Shown here one piece after another: positions 34,444 to 43,087 of a stretch of DNA of 64,000 bases. The position numbers and the translations under genes are program-made. The DNA comes from Amycolatopsis lexingtonensis (lineage in GTDB: Bacteria > Actinomycetota > Actinomycetes > Mycobacteriales > Pseudonocardiaceae), in contig NZ_JADBEG010000001.1 of NCBI RefSeq assembly GCF_014873755.1, positions 2,978,501 to 3,042,500 on the forward strand, given 5' to 3'. Below the pieces are notes generated by a model that saw only the letters and a list, made by a program, of their open reading frames with translations, made no database searches and had not been told where the DNA came from. Within the stretch, counting starts at the first letter, position 1. The number at the start of each line of letters is the position of its first letter.

Positions 34444-34677
34444 GACTCACCTCGCTTCGGTCTCGCATCAGCGACAACGGCGGTCACCCGGGGAGCCAGG
34501 GATGTGAGCCAAAGCCGGGCTCGCGTGCTCGAAGCAACAATGCAGGACCCTCAACGACTCCCAGCGTCAGACTGAATGACGGCCTTGACCCAGCGCCAAG
34601 GACACACGACGTCACGCAGGCGACCAGACACGATTTTCACCCCAGCACGGACGTCCCGCCAGGGACACCAACGACTG
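34444..34677 (-). ncRNA. Candidate bridge RNA region of the IS110
   Basis: The non-coding leader between the element end and the transposase start is where IS110 elements encode the bridge RNA that pairs with donor and target DNA. Within 34552-34580 (plus strand) are CAACGACT (identical to the element terminus plus core, 34669-34676), CCAGCGTC (identical to the left target flank, 33077-33084) and CTGAATGAC (identical to core plus right target flank, 34675-34683). A small hairpin with stem CCTTG/CAAGG lies next to them on the minus strand. Exact RNA ends are not determined. Confidence 0.55.
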
Positions 34678-34803
34678 AATGACTCATTCAGGTCCTTGGA
34701 GGTCCTGAATGAGTCATTCAAGACGTGGGGCGAGCGGGTCACCGGCGGCAGAGTGGCCCGGCCGTGTGACTTTGCCGGGACCCGGCCCGCACGACATGAC
34801 CTT

Positions 34804-36324
34804 TCAGGCCCGCTCGGCCGCCGCGGCGAACTCCTCCGCCAGGGCCTCCACCAACGCCTCCGGGTCCGGGATCAGCTTCCGGTCCGTGCCGAACCCGAAG
34901 CGGACCTCGCCGGCGTAGCTGAAGATGCAGATCGTGATCGCCTGGCGGCCGCTGCACGGTGCCCAGCCGACGATGCCCTCGACCGGTGCTCCCGCCAGCG
35001 TCATCGGGGTGCGCGGGCCCGGCACGTTCGTGAGCACGCCGACGGCCTTGCCGGCGAAGAACCGGCTCGCCGGCAGGCCCAGCGCCGCCGGGCCCCGCGC
35101 GATCGCGTACTGCACCCCGAAGGTCAGCACCGGCTCGTACGAGTCGCGGATGCGGGCGACCCGGCGGTGCACTTCGGCGAGGCGCTCGGCGAACGTCCGG
35201 CGGCCGAGGGGCAGCTGGGCCAGCACGAGCGAGAAGTGGTTGCCCAGCGTCGCCGGCAGCTCGTCGTCGAACGACGACAGGCTCACCGGGATCAGCCAGC
35301 CGAGGTCGGACGGGTCCGGGCGGGCGATGCCGTGGGCGGCGAAGTACCGGTCGAGCGCCCCGGTCACGAGCGCGGTGCAGACGTCGTTGAGCGTCGTTCC
35401 GGTCTCGTGCCCGATCCGGGCGAGGGTGAGGAGCGGAACCGGGTCGCCCCAGGCGGCGGTCTTCTCGACCCCTGGTTCGCCGTCCCACAAGCCGGTGGCG
35501 GTCGAGGGTCCGAGCAGCTCGCCGACGCCGGTGGCGCTGTGCCAGAGGGTCGTCGCCGCACCGGCGGCCGTGTCGACCGCCCGGCGCGGGCCACCGCTCA
35601 ACGCCGACGACACGAACCCGGCGGCGGACCCCGCTGCTCCCGCGACCGCCGACGCGCCGAGAACCGGTAGCGCCACCGCGGACTCCAGCACCGGGTGCAC
35701 CCGGGCGGCCTGCTGCCGGGCCTTCTCACCCGCGTCACCGAGCGCGCGCAGCACCGCCGCGCCGAGCCGGACGACCGGCTGGGCCACGGCTTCCCGGTGC
35801 GGCGCAGCGCCACCCACCTTCGCGTGCGGCGCGGTTTCGCCGTCGACCGGGTCCAGGAGGCTGAACAGGACCTGCGTGAGGCGGATCCCGTCCGCCATCG
35901 CGTGGTGCGTGCGGGAGACCAGCGCGCTGCCGCCGCGGTAGTCCTGCAGCAGATCGATGGTCCACAGTGGATGCTTCGGGTCGAGCGGCTCGCTCCGCCG
36001 CGTGGCGACGAACTCCTGCAGCGCCGCTTCGCCGGCGCCCTCCGGGAGGTTCCGCACGACCAGGTGGTCGCCGAGGTCGAAGCCGGGATCGGTTTCCCAG
36101 GACAGGGTCCGTCCGTGGGCCACGGGTCGCTGGCAGTACACCGGGTAGCGCGCGAGCAGCCGGTCCGAGACGACCGACCGCAGCCGCGCCGGATCGACCG
36201 GGGTCCGCGTCCAGAGCACCGACGTGACGACCATCAGGTTCTCCGGCCGGTCCAGGTGCAGCCACAGGCTGTCCTGCGCGGGGATCCGGCGGTGCGGGCC
36301 CGCCGGCCTTCTCGTGTTCGGCAC
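34804..36324 (-). CDS. Wax ester synthase/diacylglycerol acyltransferase (WS/DGAT)
   Basis: 506 residues from GTG 36324, chosen because GGAGAG lies 7 bp upstream and the family N-terminus (RRIPAQDSLWLHLDRPENLMVV) follows. HHAMADG near residue 141 is intact. The middle has a long hydrophobic Ala/Gly-rich segment. The C-terminus has LNDVCTALVTGALDRY and NVPGPRTPMTLAG. Acyl-CoA-dependent storage-lipid synthesis. Divergent from an FAD oxidoreductase with a DosR-like box 36 bp upstream. Third WS/DGAT in the window and the longest. Confidence 0.88.
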   Translation of the reverse strand: MPNTRRPAGPHRRIPAQDSLWLHLDRPENLMVVTSVLWTRTPVDPARLRSVVSDRLLARYPVYCQRPVAHGRTLSWETDPGFDLGDHLVVRNLPEGAGEAALQEFVATRRSEPLDPKHPLWTIDLLQDYRGGSALVSRTHHAMADGIRLTQVLFSLLDPVDGETAPHAKVGGAAPHREAVAQPVVRLGAAVLRALGDAGEKARQQAARVHPVLESAVALPVLGASAVAGAAGSAAGFVSSALSGGPRRAVDTAAGAATTLWHSATGVGELLGPSTATGLWDGEPGVEKTAAWGDPVPLLTLARIGHETGTTLNDVCTALVTGALDRYFAAHGIARPDPSDLGWLIPVSLSSFDDELPATLGNHFSLVLAQLPLGRRTFAERLAEVHRRVARIRDSYEPVLTFGVQYAIARGPAALGLPASRFFAGKAVGVLTNVPGPRTPMTLAGAPVEGIVGWAPCSGRQAITICIFSYAGEVRFGFGTDRKLIPDPEALVEALAEEFAAAAERA

Positions 36325-36359
36325 GGGTCCACTCTCCGTCCGCGCGAAGTCGCCGGGAA

Positions 36360-36375
36360 AGGGCCGGAAGTCCTC
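36360..36375. promoter_or_regulatory. DosR-like box
   Basis: GAGGACTTCCGGCCCT on the minus strand, a strong match. 36 bp from the WS/DGAT start and 89 bp from the divergent FAD oxidoreductase. Confidence 0.65.
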
Positions 36376-36463
36376 CGTGCGGACCGCCGAGGACCCTGCC
36401 TCGCGCACTCTTCCGGCCGCATCGTGGAGGCACCCTCGAAACCCTGGAGCATCGGAGAGACTC

Positions 36464-37723
36464 ATGTCCCCCACCCACGTCGTCGTGCTGGGCAGCGGGT
36501 TCGCCGGGCTGGAAACCACGTTCGCGCTGCGCGCGCTCGCGAGCCCGGAGCAGGTCCGGCTGACCCTGGTCTCCGACCGGGACGACTTCTTCTACCGGCC
36601 CGGCGGCAGCTACCTGCCGTTCGGCGCGGCCGAATCACCGCTGCACGTTCCGCTCGCGAAACCGTTGCGGCGCCGGGAAATCGACGTCCGGGTCGCCACG
36701 GCCGAAGGCGTCGACACCGCCCGCGGCGTCGTGCACACCTCCCGCGGCCCGGTTCCCTACGACCACCTCGTCGTCGCCACCGGCGCCGCGATGCGGCCTG
36801 AGGAAGTGGCCGGCCTGGCCGAGCACGCCCGCACCGTCTGGAAGCCCGGTCAGCTGCACGCGCTCGGCGAACAGCTGCGATGGGTCGCGCAGAACGCGCG
36901 GCACGGCCGGCTGCAGCAGGTCCTCTTCCTCGTGCCACCGGGCAACAAGTGGGCCGGACCGCTGTACGAGATCGCGTTGATGCTCGACACCTGGCTGCGC
37001 CGCCGCGAAGTCCGCGACAACGTCCAGCTCGCCTTCACCACGTCCGAGCAGAGCTACGTGCAGGCGTTCGGGCCCAAGCTCCACGACGTCGTGGCGGCGG
37101 AGTTCGCCGAGCGCGGCGTCGACGGCCGCACGGGAGCGTCGCCGGACAAGGTCAGCGAGCTCGAGATCGCCTACACCGACGGCACCGCGCAGGAGTTCGA
37201 CCTGCTGGTGACGTTCCCGCCGTACGTCGCCGCCCATCGCTTCGACGGCCTCCCGGCCGACGACCGCGGCTTCCTCGTCTGCGAGGAAAGCACGCGCCGG
37301 GTCCTCGGCCACCCGAACGTGTACGCCCCCGGTGACGCCGGCGACTTCCCCGTCAAACAGGCCTTCCTGGCGCTGCGCCAAGCCCAGGCGGTGGCCGGGC
37401 AGATCGCCGCGGACGTGGGCGCGCACCTGCCGGGGCCCGGGTTCGAGCCGGTCGGCATGTGCGTGCTGGAGATGTTCGACAAGGCCACCTTCGCCCAGGT
37501 GCCCCTGTCGGTCACCGGTGACCCGGCGAACCCGGTGGTGGTCGACCCGAAGGCGCTCGACGCCTACCGCGTCGGCACTTCGCCGGTCTGGCGGCTGGGC
37601 AAGAAGGCCCTCGGGACGTACGTGACCGGGCGGTTCCGGGCCGGGCTGCCGGTGCACGCCGGCACGGGCTGGGACGCCATGGAGCTCGGCCTGCGCGGAG
37701 CGACGCGCTGGCTGGCCCGGTGA
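36464..37723 (+). CDS. FAD-dependent oxidoreductase (sulfide:quinone reductase/NDH-2-like)
   Basis: 419 residues. N-terminal FAD motif VVVLGSGFAGLE, DDFFYRPGGSYLPFG, YDHLVVATGA near residue 98, a second GxG-type region, and GDAGDFPVKQAFLALRQAQ near 287. The fold matches membrane-associated pyridine nucleotide-disulfide oxidoreductases of the SQR type. The redox Cys pair of true SQRs is not evident, so the substrate is uncertain. ATG 36464 has GGAGAG 4 bp upstream. Coupled to the DUF998-like membrane protein (GTGA overlap), which may anchor it. Confidence 0.82.
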   Translation: MSPTHVVVLGSGFAGLETTFALRALASPEQVRLTLVSDRDDFFYRPGGSYLPFGAAESPLHVPLAKPLRRREIDVRVATAEGVDTARGVVHTSRGPVPYDHLVVATGAAMRPEEVAGLAEHARTVWKPGQLHALGEQLRWVAQNARHGRLQQVLFLVPPGNKWAGPLYEIALMLDTWLRRREVRDNVQLAFTTSEQSYVQAFGPKLHDVVAAEFAERGVDGRTGASPDKVSELEIAYTDGTAQEFDLLVTFPPYVAAHRFDGLPADDRGFLVCEESTRRVLGHPNVYAPGDAGDFPVKQAFLALRQAQAVAGQIAADVGAHLPGPGFEPVGMCVLEMFDKATFAQVPLSVTGDPANPVVVDPKALDAYRVGTSPVWRLGKKALGTYVTGRFRAGLPVHAGTGWDAMELGLRGATRWLAR

Positions 37724-38382
37724 GCCACCGGTTGCTCCTGGTCCCGGCCGCTGCGGCGGCCGTGGCGGTGTACGCGGTCGGCGACGTGCTCTCGACCCTA
37801 CGGTACGACGGCTACCGCGCCGCCGACCAGGCGATCAGCGAACTGAGCGCCTTCGGGTCACCCGTCCGGCCGCTGATGGTGACCGCGATCCTCGTCCACA
37901 ACGCGCTGCTGCTCGGCTTCGGAGTCGGCCTGCTCAGGGCGGCCCGGAGCCGGAGCGCGTGGTGGATCGGCGTTTTGCAGATCGCGGACGTCGTCCTGGT
38001 CGGCATCGCGACCCACACGTTCTGGGCGATGAGCTCACGCGGAAGTCAGCCGGGGTTCAACGACGTCATGCACATCGCCTTGTCGGGCGTGTTCAGCGTG
38101 CTCGTGATCGCGATGGTGGTCCTCTCGGCCGTCGCGTACCCCGGCTGGTTCCGCGGCTACGCGCTCACGACGGCGATCGTGGTGGCGGGCTTCGGCATCG
38201 CGGCCGCACTGGCGATGCGCGGCCTGGCTCGGAACGACACCCCGTGGGCCGGCGCCTTCGAGCGGATCAACGCCTACGCCTACTTCGCCTGGCTCGTGGT
38301 CCTCGCCGTCGTGGCGGCCCGCCACGAGCCGCGGCCGTCGCCGGCACCGGAAATCCGTGAAGGCCACCTTCAGGAACGTTGA
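37720..38382 (+). CDS. DUF998-like membrane protein
   Basis: 220 residues with six membrane helices, starting SHRLLLVPAAAAAVAVYAVGDVLSTLRYDGY and containing DQAISELSAFGSP, as in DUF998 proteins. Function unknown. GTG start overlaps the FAD oxidoreductase stop. The last codons (IREGHLQER) and the stop are encoded by the hairpin at 38356-38404, so the C-terminus was shaped by that repeat. Confidence 0.8.
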   Translation: MSHRLLLVPAAAAAVAVYAVGDVLSTLRYDGYRAADQAISELSAFGSPVRPLMVTAILVHNALLLGFGVGLLRAARSRSAWWIGVLQIADVVLVGIATHTFWAMSSRGSQPGFNDVMHIALSGVFSVLVIAMVVLSAVAYPGWFRGYALTTAIVVAGFGIAAALAMRGLARNDTPWAGAFERINAYAYFAWLVVLAVVAARHEPRPSPAPEIREGHLQER

Positions 38383-38404
38383 GTTCCTCAAGGTGGCCTT
38401 CACG
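38356..38404. repeat. Intergenic hairpin, AAGGCCACCTT type
   Basis: Arms CGTGAAGGCCACCTT...GGAAC and the complement GTTCC...AAGGTGGCCTTCACG around a 5-nt loop, about 22 bp per arm with one mismatch. It overlaps the DUF998-like stop and lies between convergent genes. It could end transcription from both sides. It shares the AAGGCCACCTT core with the hairpin at 55487. Confidence 0.75.
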
Positions 38405-38414
38405 AACCGGCGCG

Positions 38415-39239
38415 TCAGCGGGGTGCGGGGACAGGAACCACGGGTTCGCCGTTGGGCGCCGCCTTGACCTCGGGGGTGGCCGCGGCCGCCTCGCGGGCCA
38501 GGAACGTGCCCAGCTCGCCGATCGTGCTCATCAACGGTGCCGGGAAGACCACCGTGCTGTTGTGGTCGACGCCGATCTCCATCAGCGTCTGCAGGTTGCG
38601 CAGCTGCAGCGCCAGCGGGTGCGCCATCATCGTGTCCGACGCCGCCCCGAGCGCCGCCGCGGCCTGGGCTTCGCCCTCCGCGTTGATGATCTTGGCTCGC
38701 TTCTCCCGCTCGGCCTCGGCCTGCTTGGCCATGGCCCGCTTCATCGACTCCGGCAGCTGGATGTCCTTCAGCTCCACCAGGGTCACGTCGACGCCCCACT
38801 CGGACGTGGTCACGTCGAGGATCTGCCGGATGTCCGAGTTGATCTTGTCGGTTTCGGCCAGCGTCTCGTCCAGGGTGTGCTGGCCGACGACCTTCCGCAG
38901 CGTCGTCTGGGCGATCTGGTCGATCGCGGCGTAGACGTTTTCGATCGCCACCACCGACTTCGTCGCGTCCACCACGCGGAAGTACGCCACGGCCGAGACG
39001 TCGACGCTGACGTTGTCGCGCGTGATGATGCCCTGCGACTGGATCGGCATCGTGACGATCCGCAGGGACACCCGGCGCAGCACGTCGATCACCGGGATGA
39101 TGAACCGCAGCCCCGGCTCGCGCACGCCGACGACGCGGCCCAGCCGGAACAGCACACCCTTCTCGTACTGCTTGACGATCCGGATCGACAGCGCCAGCAA
39201 GACGATGACGACCGCGGCGATGATCAGCCACACGGTCAT
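38415..39239 (-). CDS. Slipin/Band 7 (SPFH) membrane protein
   Basis: 274 residues. One N-terminal membrane helix, then the SPFH core ([49 protein letters not shown]) and a coiled-coil ([32 protein letters not shown]). Oligomeric membrane scaffold of the stomatin/slipin group. ATG 39239 overlaps the stop of an ABC ATPase (ATGA), an unusual partner; slipins more often pair with NfeD, which is absent here. Confidence 0.88.
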   Translation of the reverse strand: MTVWLIIAAVVIVLLALSIRIVKQYEKGVLFRLGRVVGVREPGLRFIIPVIDVLRRVSLRIVTMPIQSQGIITRDNVSVDVSAVAYFRVVDATKSVVAIENVYAAIDQIAQTTLRKVVGQHTLDETLAETDKINSDIRQILDVTTSEWGVDVTLVELKDIQLPESMKRAMAKQAEAEREKRAKIINAEGEAQAAAALGAASDTMMAHPLALQLRNLQTLMEIGVDHNSTVVFPAPLMSTIGELGTFLAREAAAATPEVKAAPNGEPVVPVPAPR

Positions 39240-40009
39240 GACGCCACTCCTTCCATTTGCCCGCTCCAGCGGTCGGAGCGGCCCGCGGTCATCAGGTCGA
39301 CGACCGTTTCCTTGGTCAGCTCGCCGGTGGCGTACACGCCCGCCAGCCGGCCGAGGTACAGCACCGCGATGCGGTCGGCCACGTCGAAGACGTCGTTCAT
39401 GTTGTGCGACACCACGACGACGCCGAGCCCGCGTTCGGCCAGCCGGCCGACGAGCTCCAGCACGACCTCGGTCTGCTGGACGCCGAGCGCCGCGGTCGGC
39501 TCGTCCATGATCACCAGTTTCGAGTGCCACAGCACGGCTTTGGCGATCGCCACCGCCTGGCGCTGGCCGCCCGAGAGGGATCCGACCGGCTGGCGGACGG
39601 ACGTCACCGTCGTGACGCCGAGGCTGTGCAGGGTCTCCTTCGCGGCCAGCTCCATGGCGTCCTCGTCGAGCGTCACGCGACGGAGCTTTTCCCGGCCCAG
39701 GAACATGTTCTGCACGATGTCGAGGTTGTCGCAGAGCGCGAGGTCCTGGTACACCGTCTCGATGCCGAGTGCGGCGGCGTCGCGCGGGGTGCGGATGCGC
39801 ACTCGCCGCCCCTGCCACGTGAGCGTCCCGGCGTCCGGGACATGGATGCCCGCGATGCACTTGATCAGCACGGACTTGCCCGCGCCGTTGTCGCCGACCA
39901 GCGCGGTCACCTGCCCGGCCGGGATGTCGAGGTCGACCCCGGCCAGCGCCTGCACGGGCCCGAACTTCTTGGTGACGCCCCGGACGCTCAACAGCGGCGC
40001 GGTGGTCAC
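39236..40009 (-). CDS. Single-domain sugar-type ABC ATPase without permease
   Basis: 257 residues. Walker [13 protein letters not shown] near residue 38, signature [14 protein letters not shown], Walker [13 protein letters not shown], and switch His in [10 protein letters not shown]. It resembles one half of the RbsA/XylG/MglA sugar importers' ATPase. No permease or binding protein is nearby; instead it is fused by overlap to a slipin. It may energise a permease encoded elsewhere or have a regulatory role with the slipin. Confidence 0.85.
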   Translation of the reverse strand: MTTAPLLSVRGVTKKFGPVQALAGVDLDIPAGQVTALVGDNGAGKSVLIKCIAGIHVPDAGTLTWQGRRVRIRTPRDAAALGIETVYQDLALCDNLDIVQNMFLGREKLRRVTLDEDAMELAAKETLHSLGVTTVTSVRQPVGSLSGGQRQAVAIAKAVLWHSKLVIMDEPTAALGVQQTEVVLELVGRLAERGLGVVVVSHNMNDVFDVADRIAVLYLGRLAGVYATGELTKETVVDLMTAGRSDRWSGQMEGVAS

Positions 40010-40013
40010 GGCG

Positions 40014-40511
40014 TCAGGCCTTTCCCGGCGTGACCTCGGCCAGCCGCTTGCCCAACGCGCTCTCCGGCGCCCGGGCCGGCGGCGGGATCACGGCCACCGG
40101 GCAGGTCGCGTGCCGCAGGCAGGCGCTGCTCACCGAACCGGCGAGCGCCGCGCGCAGCTTGCCCTTGCCGTGGCTGCCGACCACCAGCATGGTCGCGTCC
40201 TTCGCCCGGTCGACCAGGATCCCGGCGGGATCGCCGTCCGGGGCCAGGCAGCGCGCGTTCACCCCGCCGAGGTCCTTCGTGACCGTGGCGACGAGCTTTT
40301 CGAGCTCGTGGAAGTGCACCCGCCGGGCCTCTTCGAGCGTCCGGTTCACCGAGGCGTCGTCGAGCATGGCGTCGTGCGTCCACACCGTCACGACCTCCAG
40401 TCCGGCGCCACTGGACGCCGCTTGGCCGGCCGCCCACAGGAGTGCGGCCATGCCCGCGTCCGAACCGTCGACGCCGACCACGATCCGGCCCTTCCCGGTT
40501 GCTTCGGTCAT
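40014..40511 (-). CDS. Universal stress protein
   Basis: 165 residues. One UspA domain: IVVGVDGSDAGMAALLWA at the start and the nucleotide-binding loop VVGSHGKGKLRAALAGSVSSACL near residue 120. ATG 40511 follows GAGGAG by 5 bp. It has its own DosR-like box at 40600, inside the end of the protease gene, and leads the USP-ABC-slipin unit. Confidence 0.9.
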   Translation of the reverse strand: MTEATGKGRIVVGVDGSDAGMAALLWAAGQAASSGAGLEVVTVWTHDAMLDDASVNRTLEEARRVHFHELEKLVATVTKDLGGVNARCLAPDGDPAGILVDRAKDATMLVVGSHGKGKLRAALAGSVSSACLRHATCPVAVIPPPARAPESALGKRLAEVTPGKA

Positions 40512-40586
40512 CACCGCTCCTCTTCGGGTCGCAGGCCCCCTCGATCCCCAGCCAACTCCCTCCGGCCGCGGGGCGAAGCAGGCCTA

Positions 40587-41039
40587 CTACCCGACCTGCG
40601 AGGACCAAAGGCCTTCCGCGAGCACCGCCCGTACCGCGGCCGGGATCGCCGCCGCCACCGGGGCCGAAAGCTCCTGTCCCGGCACGAAATCCGTCCCGGT
40701 TATCCCGATCACCACGAGCCGTCGCGGCACCAGGCCCAGCGCTTCGCCGAGCCGTACCGCCGCCGCGAGGTCTAGCGTGTGCCCGCCCCGGCCGGCGCCG
40801 GCTGGCCAGCCGCCTTCCCCGGTGATCCGCAGGATCTCCCCGGCCGGGGACGTGCTCCGGACCGCGTCGACGAGCACCGCGGGATCGGCGCCGGCCCAGG
40901 CGTCGAGGAGCTGCGCCGGGTCCGCGATCCGGGGCACGACCAGCACGCCGGGCAGCGCCGGCAACGCGGCCACCACCGCGGGGCCGATCCCGTCGTCGCC
41001 GCCCAGCGGGTTGCCGAGCCCCAGCACGACCGCGGTCAC
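40587..41039 (-). CDS. [NiFe] hydrogenase maturation protease (HycI/HyaD type)
   Basis: 150 residues. LGLGNPLGGDDGIGPAVV near residue 5 carries the family's conserved Asp, and VDAVRSTSPAGEILRI follows near 56. The enzyme trims the C-terminus of the large subunit after nickel insertion. GTG 41039 overlaps the large-subunit stop (GTGA), matching its role as the last gene of the hydrogenase operon. Confidence 0.88.
   Translation of the reverse strand: MTAVVLGLGNPLGGDDGIGPAVVAALPALPGVLVVPRIADPAQLLDAWAGADPAVLVDAVRSTSPAGEILRITGEGGWPAGAGRGGHTLDLAAAVRLGEALGLVPRRLVVIGITGTDFVPGQELSAPVAAAIPAAVRAVLAEGLWSSQVG
40600..40616. promoter_or_regulatory. DosR-like box at the end of the protease gene
   Basis: Reads AAGGCCTTTGGTCCTC on the minus strand. 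It is 89 bp upstream of the USP start and within the last protease codons, so the USP can be induced separately. Confidence 0.5.
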
Positions 41040-42322
41040 CGGCGGACGACCGTCAGGTCGAGGAAGTGCGTGGCGCAGGAGATGCACGGGTCGTGGTTGC
41101 GGATCGCCCGCTCGCAGAACAGCGCGAGGGCGTCGTCGCCGAGGCCGAGCCGCGTGCTCGCGAGCCGGCACAGGTCGTCTTCGATCGCCGCCTGGTTCTG
41201 CGACGTCGGCGGGACGATCGCCGCCGCGGTGACGAGCCCGGCCTCGTCGAGGGTGTAGCGGTGGTAGAGCAGGCCGCGCGGTGCTTCGCTGACGCCGTGC
41301 CCGGTGCCCGCGCGCGGGGTCACCTCGGCGCACGGCCGGTCGGGCCGCTCGTAGCCGTCGATCAGCCGCAGCGCTTCTTCCACCGCGTACACGACTTCGA
41401 CGGCACGGACCACGATGGACCGGAAGGGGTTGCGGCACTCCGGCCCGAGCCCGGCTTCGGCCGCCGCTTCGCGCGCCGCCGGGCCGAGCAGCGCCGAGTT
41501 GAGCGAGTACCGGGCGAGCGGGCCGGTCAGGTAGCGGCGCCCGTCGAGGCTCGCGTGCAGCGCGGTGGAGTGCGGGACCTGCCGCTCGACGACGTGCGCC
41601 GGGAACTCCTCCGCGGGGAAGGCGGCACCGGTGCTCGTGACGACGCTCCCGCGGTCGATCGGGTAGCGCCCGGGCTCGCTCGCCGAGAGCAGGTCGTGGT
41701 CGGTCTCGAAGTCGGGGAAGTCGAAGCCGGCCACCCAGCGCACCACTTCGCGGGCCTGGTCGAGCGCGCCCAGCAGCCGTTCGCGCATCGGCGCGAGATC
41801 GGCCCGCGCGGGCACCGAGTAGAACCCGCCGACCCGGACGTTCACCGGGTGGATCGCCCGGCCGCCGAGCAGCTCCATCAGCGCGTTGCCGGTCTTCTTG
41901 AGCGCCAGCCCGCGTTCGAGGACGCCGCGGTGTTCGCCCGCCATGGCGATGCCGTCGGGGAAGCCGAGGAAGTCCGGCGCGTGCAGCAGGTGGATGTGCA
42001 GCGCGTGGCTGGAGATCCATTCACCGCAGTAGACCAGCCGCCGCAGGTCGGCGAGCGGCCCGTCGAGCGTGACGCCGCACGCGGCCTCCAGTGCGTTGCA
42101 CGCGCTCGTCTGGTAGGCCACCGGGCAGATGCCGCAGATCCGCGAGGTGATGTCCGGCGGCTCGGTCCAGGCCCGGCCGCGCAGCAGCGCCTCGAAGAAG
42201 CGGGGTGGTTCGTAGATGTTCAGCTCGGCGGTGTGCACCCGGCCGTCCTCGACGACGAGCCGCAGCGCGCCTTCGCCTTCGACGCGGGCGATCGCGTTCA
42301 CCGCCAGCCGGCGCGCGGTCAC
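41036..42322 (-). CDS. Group 3b [NiFe] hydrogenase large (alpha) subunit
   Basis: 428 residues. N-terminal nickel motif [10 protein letters not shown] near residue 61 (the position usually His is Tyr) and C-terminal [11 protein letters not shown] near 411, giving the four Cys nickel ligands. The short length and the neighbours identify a bidirectional NADP-linked group 3b enzyme (sulfhydrogenase type). It couples H2/H+ to NADPH via the beta and gamma subunits. GTGA overlaps on both sides. The M. smegmatis counterpart (Hyd3) is DosR-dependent. Confidence 0.92.
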   Translation of the reverse strand: MTARRLAVNAIARVEGEGALRLVVEDGRVHTAELNIYEPPRFFEALLRGRAWTEPPDITSRICGICPVAYQTSACNALEAACGVTLDGPLADLRRLVYCGEWISSHALHIHLLHAPDFLGFPDGIAMAGEHRGVLERGLALKKTGNALMELLGGRAIHPVNVRVGGFYSVPARADLAPMRERLLGALDQAREVVRWVAGFDFPDFETDHDLLSASEPGRYPIDRGSVVTSTGAAFPAEEFPAHVVERQVPHSTALHASLDGRRYLTGPLARYSLNSALLGPAAREAAAEAGLGPECRNPFRSIVVRAVEVVYAVEEALRLIDGYERPDRPCAEVTPRAGTGHGVSEAPRGLLYHRYTLDEAGLVTAAAIVPPTSQNQAAIEDDLCRLASTRLGLGDDALALFCERAIRNHDPCISCATHFLDLTVVRR

Positions 42323-43086
42323 CGCCGCTCCCAGGACACCGCGGCGAAGTCGGGCGCGGCCGCGTTGAAGGTGGCGAAGACGCGGCCGATGGCGTCCTCG
42401 CCCATCCCGCAGGTCCGCAGGATCGGCAGCAGGGCCGCGGTGTTCGGCTTCGCCATCGGCCCGAAGCACCCGAAGCAGCCGCGGCGGTGCGCCGGGCACA
42501 GCGCGCCGCACCCCGCGTGGGTGACCGGCCCGAGGCACGGTGTGCCGTCGGCGACCGTCACGCAGGTGAGGCCGCGGCGCTTGCACTCGGTGCACACGCT
42601 GGTGTCGGGCAGGTCGGGTTTGCGCCCGGCGAGGAACGCGGCGAGGGTCTCCAGCAGCTGGCCGCGGTCGATCGGGCAGCCGCGCAGCTCGAAGTCCACC
42701 GGCACGTGCGCGCTGATCGGGGTCGAAGTGTCCAACGTGGACAGGTACTCCGGGTTCGCGTAGATCGACGCGGCGAACTCGGCGACGTCCCCGAAGTTCC
42801 GCAGGGCCTGGATGCCGCCGCTGGTCGCGCACGCGCCGATCGTGACGAGCACCCGGGACTGTGCGCGGACCTCGCGGATCCGCCGTTCGTCGGCCGGGGT
42901 GGTGATCGAGCCTTCGACGAGCGAGACGTCGTACGGGCCGGGCAGCACCGCGCTGGTCGCTTCGGTGAAGTAGGCGATCTTCACGCGGCCGGCGAGGTCG
43001 AGCAGCTCGTCCTCGCAGTCGAGCAGCGTGAGCTGGCAGCCGTCGCAGGAGGCGAACTTCCAGACGGCGAGGGTGGGCAGGCTCAT
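42319..43086 (-). CDS. Group 3b [NiFe] hydrogenase small (delta) subunit
   Basis: 255 residues. CDGC at residues 14-17, [15 protein letters not shown] near 93, [11 protein letters not shown] and [15 protein letters not shown] supply the ligands for three Fe-S clusters. No twin-arginine signal, so the enzyme is cytoplasmic. The stop overlaps the large-subunit GTG. Transfers electrons from the NiFe site to the diaphorase subunits. Confidence 0.92.
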   Translation of the reverse strand: MSLPTLAVWKFASCDGCQLTLLDCEDELLDLAGRVKIAYFTEATSAVLPGPYDVSLVEGSITTPADERRIREVRAQSRVLVTIGACATSGGIQALRNFGDVAEFAASIYANPEYLSTLDTSTPISAHVPVDFELRGCPIDRGQLLETLAAFLAGRKPDLPDTSVCTECKRRGLTCVTVADGTPCLGPVTHAGCGALCPAHRRGCFGCFGPMAKPNTAALLPILRTCGMGEDAIGRVFATFNAAAPDFAAVSWERR

Positions 43087-43087
43087 G

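Larger units (their letters stand above)
33088..34677 (-). mobile_element. IS110-family insertion sequence, 1590 bp
   Basis: Boundaries come from comparing the split repeat (copy B) with intact copy A. The left flank ends ...CCAGCGTCCTG at 33087 and the right flank resumes CTGAATGAC at 34675, so the trinucleotide CTG is shared at both junctions and the ends are uncertain by 3 bp. There is no longer target duplication and no clear terminal inverted repeat, as expected for IS110 elements, which recombine at a short core. Contents: a transposase on the minus strand, a ~230-bp non-coding leader, and a ~90-bp non-coding tail. Confidence 0.88.
33035..34783. repeat. 159-bp palindromic repeat element, copy B (split by IS110)
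   Basis: Left end GGGCTCCGGCAAAGTC at 33035-33050 and right end GACTTTGCCGGGACCC at 34768-34783 are inverted repeats. 33035-33087 plus 34678-34783 totals 159 bp, equal to copy A at 8442-8600, to which it aligns in inverted orientation. The IS110 sits exactly at the outer edge of the first TGAATGACTCATTCA palindrome. Just outside, 32994-33034, are fragments of a GTCATGAAC-type palindrome. Confidence 0.8.

Noticed and set aside
39236..40009. Lone ABC ATPase considered a truncated RbsA pseudogene
   Set aside because: All motifs, start and stop are intact and it is coupled to genes on both sides; single-domain forms exist.
41036..42322. [10 protein letters not shown] with Tyr instead of the motif His taken as an inactive hydrogenase
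   Set aside because: All four nickel-ligand cysteines are intact and the operon is complete; the change may be normal in actinobacterial group 3b enzymes.
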